DNA from: Actinomycetes bacterium
GTDB lineage: Bacteria > Actinomycetota > Actinomycetes > Actinomycetales > Cellulomonadaceae
Assembly: GCA_023388235.1 (NCBI GenBank)
Contig: JAEWGQ010000435.1
Coordinates: 1 to 5,511, forward strand
Reading direction: 5' to 3'
DNA length: 5,511 nucleotides
The notes beneath the pieces are model-generated. The model searched no databases, was not told the origin of the DNA, and was given only the letters and a program-made list of their open reading frames with translations. Both the position numbers and the translations under genes were made by a program. This document shows, in pieces, positions 1 to 5,511 of this stretch (position 1 is the stretch's first letter; every line of letters begins with the position of its first letter).

Positions 1-1529
1 CCCGGGTGCGGGCCGCGCTCGACCTCGGGGCGGACGCCCTGCGCGACCGGCACCTGGCGGACCGGCACGCGCTCGCCGACCGGTTCGCCCTGGACCTGGG
101 CGGGACCGTGCCGGACCTGCCCACCGACGAGCGGGTGCGTCGCGCCGCCGCCCACCCGGACGGGCCGCTCGCCGCGGACCCCGACCTGCTGGCGCTGCTG
201 GTCGACCACGGCCGGTACCTGCTGTCGTCCGCCTCGCGGCCCGGCGGTCTGCCGGTGACGCTGCAGGGTCTGTGGAACGACGACCTGCGGCCGCCGTGGT
301 CGTCGGCGTACACCCTGAACATCAACACGCAGATGGCGTACTGGCCCGCCCTGCCGGCGGCGCTGCCCGAGACGGCGGAGCCGCTGCTGGACCTGGTGAC
401 CGCGCTCGCGGACCGGGGGCGCGACGCCGCGCGGCGGCTGTACGGCGCGCGGGGCTGGGTCGCCCACCACAACACCGACGCCTGGGCGAACCCGTACCCC
501 ACGGCCGGCGACGCGTCGTGGGCGCTCTGGCCGATGGGCGGGGCGTGGCTGGTGCGCCAGCTCGACGAGCACCGGCGGCACGGCCTGGCGGACGACGCGT
601 GGCTGCGCCGGTTCTGGCCGGTCGCCCGGGGCGCGGCCGAGGCGCTGCTCGACCTGCTGGAGCCCGCCGCCGACCCCGCCGCCGGGCTGGTCACGTGGCC
701 GTCGACGTCGCCCGAGAACCGCTTCCGCACGCCGGACGGCCCCGCGGCGCTGACCACCGGGACGGGCATGGACCGGGCCCTGGTCGCCGAGCTGTTCGAC
801 ACCGTGTCCGCCGTCGCGCGCGACCTGGGGGTCGACGACCCGGTGCTCGCCGAGATCGCGGCGGCGCGCCCGCTCGTCGCGGGGCCGCGCGTGGCGCCGG
901 ATGGCACGGTCGCCGAGTGGGGGCCGGGCGCGGTGGCGGAGGACCCGCACCACCGGCACGTCTCGCACCTCGTGTTCGCGTACCCGGGCGACGGCCTCCC
1001 GGACGAGCGGCTGCGGGCCGCCGTGGCGGCGACGCTCGACCGCCGGGGTGACGACTCGACGGGCTGGTCGCTCGCCTGGAAGGCGGCGCTGCGGGCGCGT
1101 CTCGGCCAGGGCGCGCGCGTGCAGGACCTGCTCGCGCTCGCCCTGCGCCCGGCCTGGGACGCCGCCCGCGGGCCGCACGCCGGCGGGCTGTACCGCAACC
1201 TGTTCGCGGCGCACCCGCCGTACCAGGTGGACGGCAACCTCGGCCTGGTGGCCGCGGTGACGGAGGCGCTGGTGCAGAGCCACGCCGGGCGGCTGGAGCT
1301 GCTGCCGGCGCTGCCGCCGGCGCTGCGCGCGGGCCGGGTGGAGGGGCTGCTCGCGCGGCCCGGGCTGCGGGTCGACCTGGCCTGGCGGGAGGGGCGGCCG
1401 GTGACGGTGGCGCTCACGCCGGTCGCGCCGGGTGCCGCCGGCGAGCACGAGGTCGCGTGGGGATCCGACGTCCGCCGCGTGCGGGTCGTGGCCGGCCGGA
1501 CCGCGCTGCTGCGCTGGGCGGGTCCGTGA
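1..1529 (+). CDS. GH95 alpha-L-fucosidase / alpha-L-galactosidase, 5'-truncated by window edge
   Basis: Exo-glycosidase predicted to remove terminal alpha-L-fucose (or alpha-L-galactose) by the inverting GH95 mechanism. The frame is open from base 3 to the TGA at 1527-1529, giving 508 visible residues. Family members are usually about 730-800 residues, so the N-terminal beta-sandwich domain lies upstream and the GTG at 6 is not the start. Counting from base 3, the (alpha/alpha)6 catalytic domain carries QGLWNDDLRPPWSS, then TLNINTQM (Asn106 and Asn108, equivalent to the base-assisting N421/N423 of Bifidobacterium AfcA), WPSTSPENRF (Glu238, general acid), HRHVSHL (316-322) and YQVDGNLG (Asp410, equivalent to AfcA D766). 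The C-terminal beta-sandwich starts near LELLPALP. All expected catalytic residues are present. Thr104 sits two residues before Asn106, where AfcA has His419 as I recall it; this leaves fucose versus L-galactose specificity open. Secretion cannot be judged without the N-terminus. A promoter separates this gene from the next, although read-through is possible because no clear terminator is visible. Family assignment is firm; substrate is inferred. Confidence 0.93.
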   Translation, partial: RVRAALDLGADALRDRHLADRHALADRFALDLGGTVPDLPTDERVRRAAAHPDGPLAADPDLLALLVDHGRYLLSSASRPGGLPVTLQGLWNDDLRPPWSSAYTLNINTQMAYWPALPAALPETAEPLLDLVTALADRGRDAARRLYGARGWVAHHNTDAWANPYPTAGDASWALWPMGGAWLVRQLDEHRRHGLADDAWLRRFWPVARGAAEALLDLLEPAADPAAGLVTWPSTSPENRFRTPDGPAALTTGTGMDRALVAELFDTVSAVARDLGVDDPVLAEIAAARPLVAGPRVAPDGTVAEWGPGAVAEDPHHRHVSHLVFAYPGDGLPDERLRAAVAATLDRRGDDSTGWSLAWKAALRARLGQGARVQDLLALALRPAWDAARGPHAGGLYRNLFAAHPPYQVDGNLGLVAAVTEALVQSHAGRLELLPALPPALRAGRVEGLLARPGLRVDLAWREGRPVTVALTPVAPGAAGEHEVAWGSDVRRVRVVAGRTALLRWAGP

Positions 1530-1547
1530 CCGGGAGGCGCCGGGGCC

Positions 1548-1563
1548 GCGCAAGCGCTTCGAC
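1548..1563. promoter_or_regulatory. upstream LacI-family-like operator core
   Basis: Bases 1552-1559 read AAGCGCTT, a perfect 8-bp palindrome with the central CG typical of LacI/GalR-family operators (AAnCGnTT). The 12 bases 1552-1563 (AAGCGCTTCGAC) are repeated exactly at 1653-1664, inside the better operator downstream. The left flank of this copy does not extend the palindrome, so it would be a weaker or auxiliary site. It begins 22 bp after the GH95 stop and lies upstream of the predicted -35 element. The repeat is seen directly; operator function is inferred. Confidence 0.45.
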
Positions 1564-1570
1564 TACTCAT

Positions 1571-1580
1571 CGGTCGGTAC
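1571..1580 (+). repeat. 10-bp direct repeat, copy 1
   Basis: CGGTCGGTAC occurs here and again at 1621-1630, exactly 50 bp further on. Both copies run into a hexamer of the TAnnnT form (TACGTT at 1578-1583, TACAGT at 1628-1633). The second hexamer is the -10 element of the predicted promoter. Whether the repeat is a protein site, a relic of promoter duplication or chance cannot be settled from one sequence. Confidence 0.4.
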
Positions 1581-1589
1581 GTTCCGACC
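1572..1589. promoter_or_regulatory. 18-bp inverted repeat, possible regulator site or weak hairpin
   Basis: GGTCGG (1572-1577), a 6-base spacer TACGTT and CCGACC (1584-1589) form a perfect 6-bp inverted repeat. It could be an operator for a second regulator; GGTCGG arms recur in TetR-type sites. It could also form a hairpin in a transcript reading out of the GH95 gene. No U-run follows, so it is not a convincing intrinsic terminator. Its spacer also resembles a -10 hexamer, but no acceptable -35 lies at the right distance. Confidence 0.35.
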
Positions 1590-1603
1590 ACGTGCCGCGC
1601 GCG

Positions 1604-1633
1604 TGGACAGCCCCGCGGGGCGGTCGGTACAGT
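1604..1633 (+). promoter_or_regulatory. predicted promoter for the GH42-GH31 operon
   Basis: The -35 element TGGACA (1604-1609, five of six matches to TTGACA) is followed by an 18-bp spacer and the -10 element TACAGT (1628-1633, fits the actinobacterial TAnnnT form). The transcription start would fall near 1640, giving a leader of about 55 bases before the ATG at 1695. The spacer contains the palindrome CCCCGCGGGG (1611-1620). A LacI-type operator lies just after the predicted start, which is a classical repressing position and strengthens the call. The elements are visible; activity is inferred. Confidence 0.55.
1621..1630 (+). repeat. 10-bp direct repeat, copy 2
   Basis: Second copy of CGGTCGGTAC, 50 bp after the first. 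Its last three bases are the first three of the predicted -10 hexamer TACAGT. Unlike copy 1 it is not followed by the inverted arm CCGACC, so only the left half of the upstream dyad is repeated. Confidence 0.4.
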
Positions 1634-1648
1634 GGCGGCATCCCCCTT

Positions 1649-1664
1649 GTTGAAGCGCTTCGAC
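1649..1664. promoter_or_regulatory. LacI-family-like operator overlapping the early transcribed region
   Basis: GTTGAAGCGCTTCGAC is a 16-bp palindrome broken at a single symmetric base pair (T1651/G1662), with a perfect 10-bp core GAAGCGCTTC at 1652-1661. An even-length palindrome with central CG is the usual shape of LacI/GalR-family operators. CelR of Thermobifida (TGGGAGCGCTCCCA) shares the AGCGCT centre. It sits about 10-25 bp after the predicted transcription start, where a bound repressor would block the GH42-GH31 operon until a sugar inducer is present. No regulator gene is visible in the window, so the cognate protein and inducer are unknown. Confidence 0.65.
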
Positions 1665-1694
1665 GGACGAAGCCCGAGGCCTAGGCGACGACGC

Positions 1695-3719
1695 ATGGTG
1701 AACCAGCAGCACCCCTCCGACACCCGCGGGTTCGCCGCGCTGACCGCGCGGCACGGCCTGCTCTACGGGGGCGACTACAACCCGGAGCAGTGGCCGGAGG
1801 AGGTCTGGCCCGAGGACGTCGCGCTCATGCGCGAGGCGGGCGTGAACCTCGTGACCGTCGGGGTGTTCTCGTGGGGGCGGCTCGAGCCGCAGCCCGGGCA
1901 GCTCGACCTCGGCTGGCTCGACCGCCTGCTCGACCTGCTCGCCGCCGCCGGCATCTCGGTGGACCTCGCCACCCCCTCGGCGTCCGCGCCGCCGTGGCTC
2001 GCGCACGACTTCCCCGAGACCTCGGCCGTCGACGCGTCGGGCGTCCGGATGAGCCCCGGGTCGCGCAACCACTTCTGCCCCACGTCACCGGTCTACCGCG
2101 AGCACGTGCTGCGGCTCGTCCGCGTGCTCGTCGAGCGGTACGCCGACCACCCGGCCGTCGCGATGTGGCACGTCGGCAACGAGTTCGGGCAGGTGTGCCA
2201 CTGCGACCTGTGCGCCGAGGCGTTCCGCACGTGGCTGCGCGCCCGCTACGGGACGATCGAGGAGCTGAACCGCGCCTGGGGCACCGCGTTCTGGAGCCAG
2301 CACTACGGGCGCTGGTCCGAGGTCGTGCCCCCGCGGGCGGCGCCCTACCTGCACAACCCCACGCAGGAGCTCGACTTCCGGCGCTACACCTCCGACCAGC
2401 TGCGGGACCTGTACCGGATCCAGGCGGCGGTGGTCCGCGAGGCCGCGCCCGGCGTGCCGGTGACGACGAACTTCATGGGGTTCTTCCCGGGGGTGGACTA
2501 CGCCTCCTGGGCCGACGACCTCGACGTCGTCGCCGACGACTGGTACTCCGACCCCGCCGACCCGCGCACCGCGGCCCGCGCCGCGCTGACGCACGACCTC
2601 ATGCGCTCGCTCGGGCACGGCCGTCCCTGGGTCCTCATGGAGCAGGCCACCAGCGCGGTGAACTGGCGCCCGCACAACCTCCCGCGGTCGGCGGGCACGA
2701 TGCTCGTCGACTCGCTCCGGGCCGTCGCGCACGGCGCGGACGCGGTCTGCTACTTCCAGTGGCGGCAGTCCGTCGCCGGCGCCGAGCGGTTCCACTCCGC
2801 GATGCTGCCGCACGCCGGGCCCGACACCGCGCTGCACCGCGCGGTGCGCGACCAGGGCGCGGTGCTGGCGCGCCTCCGCCGCGTGGTCGGGACGGGTGTC
2901 GCCGCCCGGGCGGCCCTCGTCTTCGACTGGTCCTCCTGGTGGGCCGGCGAGGCCCCCGGCCGGCCCAGCGACCGGCTCGGCGCCGTGGACCAGCTCCTGG
3001 CGTACTACGAGCCGCTGTGGCAGGCCGGCATCGCGGTGGACGTCGTGCACCCCGGCGCGGACCTCGAGGGCTACGACCTCGTCGCCGTGCCCTCCCTCTA
3101 CCTCGTGTCCGACGAGCACGCCGCGGCCGTCGGCCGCGTCGCGGAGCGCGGCGGCGTGCTGCTCGTCGGCCCGTTCGGGGGCGTCGCCGACCCGGACGGG
3201 CACGTCCGCACCGGGCGGTTCCCGGCCCCCTGGACGGAGCTGCTCGGCACCTCCGGCGAGCAGTACCGGCCGCTGCCGGACGGCGGCGTCGCCGTGACCT
3301 CCGGCCCGTTCGGGGACTTCCGGGCGCACGACTGGTCGGAGGACCTGCGTGCCGACGACGCCGAGGTGCTGGCGAGCTACGCGGGCGCCGGCCTCGACGG
3401 CCGGCCGGCCGTGACCCGCCGCGTGCTGCCCGGCGGCGGCCAGGCCTGGTACGTGTCCACGCTGCCGCCGGCGGACGTGCTCGCGCGGATCGTCGGGGCG
3501 TGCGCCGACGCCGCGGGCCTGCACGGCCCCGTGGCCTGCCCGCCCGACGTCGAGGCCGCGCGCCGCGGCGACGTCCTGTTCCTGCTCAACCGCGGCAGCG
3601 AGCCCCGCACGGTGCACCTGCCGCACCCGGCCGTCGACCTGATCGGCGGCGCCACCACCCACGGCGACCTGGTGCTCGCGCCCGAGTCCGCCGTCGCCCT
3701 GATCGAGGAGACCCGATGA
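1695..3719 (+). CDS. GH42 beta-galactosidase (complete)
   Basis: Retaining exo-beta-galactosidase of 674 residues, normal GH42 length, predicted to release terminal beta-D-galactose from oligosaccharides. The TIM-barrel domain (about 15-395) opens with YGGDYNPEQW. It carries the acid/base Glu163 in WHVGNEFG and the nucleophile Glu316 in VLMEQATSAVNWRP. Cys128, Cys168, Cys170 and Cys173 (CHCDLC) reproduce the four-cysteine zinc site of GH42 trimers. A trimerisation domain (about 404-610, from RAALVFDW) and a small C-terminal beta domain (about 613-674) follow. There is no signal peptide or membrane segment, so it is cytoplasmic. ATG 1695 is chosen because homology begins shortly after it and because the in-frame GTG at 1632 lies inside the predicted -10 element. 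Shine-Dalgarno support is modest (AGG 1683-1685, 9-base spacer; GAGG 1676-1679, more distant). The stop overlaps the next start. The family is certain; the natural substrate (xyloglucan, arabinoxylan or galactan fragments) is inferred from neighbours. Confidence 0.96.
   Translation: MVNQQHPSDTRGFAALTARHGLLYGGDYNPEQWPEEVWPEDVALMREAGVNLVTVGVFSWGRLEPQPGQLDLGWLDRLLDLLAAAGISVDLATPSASAPPWLAHDFPETSAVDASGVRMSPGSRNHFCPTSPVYREHVLRLVRVLVERYADHPAVAMWHVGNEFGQVCHCDLCAEAFRTWLRARYGTIEELNRAWGTAFWSQHYGRWSEVVPPRAAPYLHNPTQELDFRRYTSDQLRDLYRIQAAVVREAAPGVPVTTNFMGFFPGVDYASWADDLDVVADDWYSDPADPRTAARAALTHDLMRSLGHGRPWVLMEQATSAVNWRPHNLPRSAGTMLVDSLRAVAHGADAVCYFQWRQSVAGAERFHSAMLPHAGPDTALHRAVRDQGAVLARLRRVVGTGVAARAALVFDWSSWWAGEAPGRPSDRLGAVDQLLAYYEPLWQAGIAVDVVHPGADLEGYDLVAVPSLYLVSDEHAAAVGRVAERGGVLLVGPFGGVADPDGHVRTGRFPAPWTELLGTSGEQYRPLPDGGVAVTSGPFGDFRAHDWSEDLRADDAEVLASYAGAGLDGRPAVTRRVLPGGGQAWYVSTLPPADVLARIVGACADAAGLHGPVACPPDVEAARRGDVLFLLNRGSEPRTVHLPHPAVDLIGGATTHGDLVLAPESAVALIEETR
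3705..3710 (+). promoter_or_regulatory. ribosome binding site of the GH31 gene inside the GH42 coding end
   Basis: GAGGAG lies 5 bases before the ATG at 3716 and within the last codons of the GH42 gene (encoding the end of LIEETR). It fixes the GH31 start at 3716 and, with the ATGA stop/start overlap at 3716-3719, indicates translational coupling. Confidence 0.75.
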
Positions 3720-5511
3720 AGTTCACCGACGGCTACTGGATGACCCGGCCGGGCGTCAGCCTGCTGCGTCCGCTCGACGTCGCCGAGGTCGTCGCCGGGG
3801 ACGCCTCGCTGGCGGTGTACGCCGCCACCGCGCCGCTGACCCGGCGCGGGGACACCCTGAACCGGCCGCTGGTGACCATCACGCTCGACAGCCCCGCCGA
3901 GGGCGTCATCGGCGTCACCGTCGAGCACCACCGCGGCGGCGTCGACCGCGGCCCGCGGTTCGCGCTCGCGGCGCCGTCCGCCGGCGACGTGCAGGTGGTC
4001 GTCCCGGCCGACGGACCGGCGACCCTGACCTCCGGCCCGCTCACCGCGAGCGTCGCGACCTCCGGCCCCTGGGCGCTCGACCTCGCCGTCGACGGCCGCA
4101 CCGTCACGTCGTCGGACGCGCGCGGCCTGGCCCTCGTCACGGACGGCGACGGGCGGTCCTACGTGCGCGAGCAGCTCGCGCTGGGCGTCGCGGAGCAGAT
4201 CTACGGCCTGGGCGAGCGCTTCACGCCGTTCCTGCGCAACGGGCAGTCCGTGGACGTCTGGAACGCCGACGGCGGCACCGCCTCCGAGCAGGCGTACAAG
4301 AACGTGCCGTTCCACCTGTCGTCCGCGGGGTACGGCGTGTTCGTCGACCACCCCGGGCTGGTGTCCTACGAGATCGGCTCCGAGGCCGTCTCCCGCACGC
4401 AGTTCAGCGTCGAGGGGCAGCGGCTGCGGTACTACGTCGTCGCCGGCCCGGACCCGAAGGACGTGCTGCGCCGCTACACCGCGCTCACCGGGCGCCCCGC
4501 GCGCGTCCCGGACTGGTCCTACGGCCTGTGGCTGTCCACGTCGTTCACCACGCAGTACGACGAGGACACGGTCATGTCGTTCATCGACGGCATGGCCGAC
4601 CGCGGGCTGCCGCTGTCGGTGTTCCACTTCGACTGCTTCTGGATGCGGCAGTTCCACTGGTGCGACTTCGTGTGGGACCCGGCGACCTTCCCGGACCCGA
4701 AGGGCATGCTCGACCGGCTGCACGAGCGGGGCCTGCAGGTCTGCGTCTGGATCAACCCGTACATCGCGCAGCGCTCGCACCTGTTCGACGAGGGCCGGGA
4801 GCTGGGCTACCTCGTGACCCGGGCCGACGGCTCGGTGTGGCAGTGGGACATGTGGCAGGCCGGGATGGCGCTCGTGGACTTCACGAACCCGGAGGCCGTG
4901 GCCTGGTACCAGGGCAAGCTGCGGGCGCTGCTGGACATGGGCGTGGACTGCTTCAAGACGGACTTCGGCGAGCGGATCCCGACCGACGTGGTCTGGCACG
5001 ACGGCTCCGACCCCGCCCTGATGCACAACTACTACGCGCAGGCCTACAACAAGGCCGTGTTCGACCTGCTCGAGGCCGAGCGCGGACCGGGGGAGGCCGT
5101 GCTGTTCGCCCGCTCCGCCACCGCGGGCGGGCAGCAGTTCCCGGTGCACTGGGGCGGCGACTGCGAGTCGACGTTCCCGGCCATGGCCGAGTCGCTGCGC
5201 GGCGGGCTGTCCCTGTCGCTGTCCGGCTTCGGCTACTGGTCGCACGACATCGGGGGCTTCGAGGGCACCCCCGACCCCGCCGTGTTCAAGCGCTGGCTCG
5301 CGTTCGGGCTGCTGTCGTCCCACTCGCGCCTGCACGGGTCGAGCTCCTACCGCGTGCCGTGGGCCTTCGACGAGGAGGCCGTCGACGTCACGCGGCGGTT
5401 CACCGAGCTCAAGCTGTCGCTCATGCCGTACCTGTCGGCGGTCGGCCGCGAGGCGCACGAGACCGGCGTGCCGGTGATGCGCCCGATGCTGCTCGAGTTC
5501 CCCGCCGACCG
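3716..5511 (+). CDS. yicI: GH31 alpha-xylosidase, YicI type, 3'-truncated by window edge
   Basis: Retaining exo-alpha-xylosidase predicted to remove alpha-1,6-linked xylose from the non-reducing end of xyloglucan-type oligosaccharides (isoprimeverose units). The frame is open from ATG 3716 to the window end: 598 codons plus two bases, against 772 residues in E. coli YicI, so about 170 C-terminal residues (beta-sandwich domains) are missing. The N-terminal beta-sandwich spans about 1-250 (MKFTDGYWMTRPG start, YGLGERF near 164, EQAYKNVPF). The catalytic barrel follows, with nucleophile Asp416 in KTDFGERIP and acid/base Asp482 in WGGDC. The residues that mark alpha-xylosidases rather than alpha-glucosidases (Phe277, Cys307, Phe308, Trp345, Lys414) are all present, at the same numbers as in YicI as I recall it. 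There is no signal peptide, so it is cytoplasmic. The gene overlaps the GH42 stop by 4 bp and shares its promoter and operator. It can be labelled alpha-xylosidase with high confidence; the exact oligosaccharide is inferred. Confidence 0.95.
   Translation, partial: MKFTDGYWMTRPGVSLLRPLDVAEVVAGDASLAVYAATAPLTRRGDTLNRPLVTITLDSPAEGVIGVTVEHHRGGVDRGPRFALAAPSAGDVQVVVPADGPATLTSGPLTASVATSGPWALDLAVDGRTVTSSDARGLALVTDGDGRSYVREQLALGVAEQIYGLGERFTPFLRNGQSVDVWNADGGTASEQAYKNVPFHLSSAGYGVFVDHPGLVSYEIGSEAVSRTQFSVEGQRLRYYVVAGPDPKDVLRRYTALTGRPARVPDWSYGLWLSTSFTTQYDEDTVMSFIDGMADRGLPLSVFHFDCFWMRQFHWCDFVWDPATFPDPKGMLDRLHERGLQVCVWINPYIAQRSHLFDEGRELGYLVTRADGSVWQWDMWQAGMALVDFTNPEAVAWYQGKLRALLDMGVDCFKTDFGERIPTDVVWHDGSDPALMHNYYAQAYNKAVFDLLEAERGPGEAVLFARSATAGGQQFPVHWGGDCESTFPAMAESLRGGLSLSLSGFGYWSHDIGGFEGTPDPAVFKRWLAFGLLSSHSRLHGSSSYRVPWAFDEEAVDVTRRFTELKLSLMPYLSAVGREAHETGVPVMRPMLLEFPAD

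Noticed and set aside
272..1051. A 259-codon plus-strand frame overlapping the GH95 gene.
   Set aside because: It is an out-of-frame shadow, almost entirely R, G, A and P, inside a gene with conserved catalytic residues.
1530..1600. An intrinsic terminator after the GH95 gene.
   Set aside because: The only clear stem (1572-1589) is 6 bp and is not followed by a U-run, so termination here is not supported.
1611..1620. CCCCGCGGGG as a terminator or operator.
   Set aside because: It is a 10-bp G/C-only palindrome with no loop and no T-run, sits in the promoter spacer, and is easily produced by chance at this GC content.
1632..1694. A 21-codon N-terminal extension of the GH42 gene from the GTG at 1632.
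   Set aside because: The GTG lies within the predicted -10 hexamer, the extension would encode an arginine-rich stretch without homology, and it would run through the operator dyad. ATG 1695 fits family length.
2085..3662. A 525-codon minus-strand open frame opposite the GH42 gene.
   Set aside because: It has the same GC-driven antisense composition, with no recognisable motif, and lies fully inside a certain gene.
3377..5458. A 693-codon open frame on the minus strand, antisense to the GH42 end and the GH31 gene.
   Set aside because: Long antisense frames are expected in very GC-rich coding DNA. The translation is low-complexity and rich in R, G, V, H and A, resembles no family, and overlaps genes with intact catalytic motifs.
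1..5511. CRISPR arrays, tRNA/rRNA genes, insertion sequences or phage genes.
   Set aside because: No regularly spaced repeats, RNA gene signatures, transposase motifs or terminal inverted repeats were seen. Coding genes occupy all but about 165 bases.

Overview
The window is very GC-rich (about three-quarters G+C by eye, not counted), with a strong G/C preference at third codon positions. That points to a high-GC actinomycete. The gene set would suit a plant-polysaccharide degrader of the Cellulomonas/Promicromonospora type, but that placement is inference. Three large plus-strand genes fill nearly all of it, and all three are exo-acting glycoside hydrolases.

Layout: (1) bases 1-1529 hold the 3' two-thirds of a GH95 alpha-L-fucosidase / alpha-L-galactosidase, whose start lies outside the window. 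(2) Bases 1530-1694 are the only intergenic space. It holds a credible promoter (TGGACA, 18 bp, TACAGT), a LacI-family-type operator just downstream of the predicted transcription start, a second operator core 101 bp upstream, a separate 18-bp inverted repeat and a 10-bp direct repeat. (3) Bases 1695-3719 encode a complete GH42 beta-galactosidase with both catalytic glutamates and the four-cysteine zinc site. (4) From 3716 to the window end runs the N-terminal 598 residues of a YicI-type GH31 alpha-xylosidase. It overlaps the GH42 stop by 4 bp (ATGA), so the two are almost certainly co-transcribed and translationally coupled.

How the genes may work together: an alpha-L-fucosidase/L-galactosidase, a beta-galactosidase and an alpha-xylosidase, in that order, are the three activities needed to strip a fucogalactosylated xyloglucan side chain from the outside in (Fuc or L-Gal, then Gal, then Xyl). 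GH42 and GH31 show no signal peptide, so the last two steps are probably cytoplasmic, after uptake of oligosaccharides by a transporter not in this window. The GH95 protein has Thr where characterised fucosidases, as I recall them, have an active-site His. This raises L-galactosidase activity, and with it the side chains of complex glucuronoarabinoxylan, as an alternative target. The families are familiar; the combination, its operator-controlled promoter and the GH95 specificity question are the points of interest.
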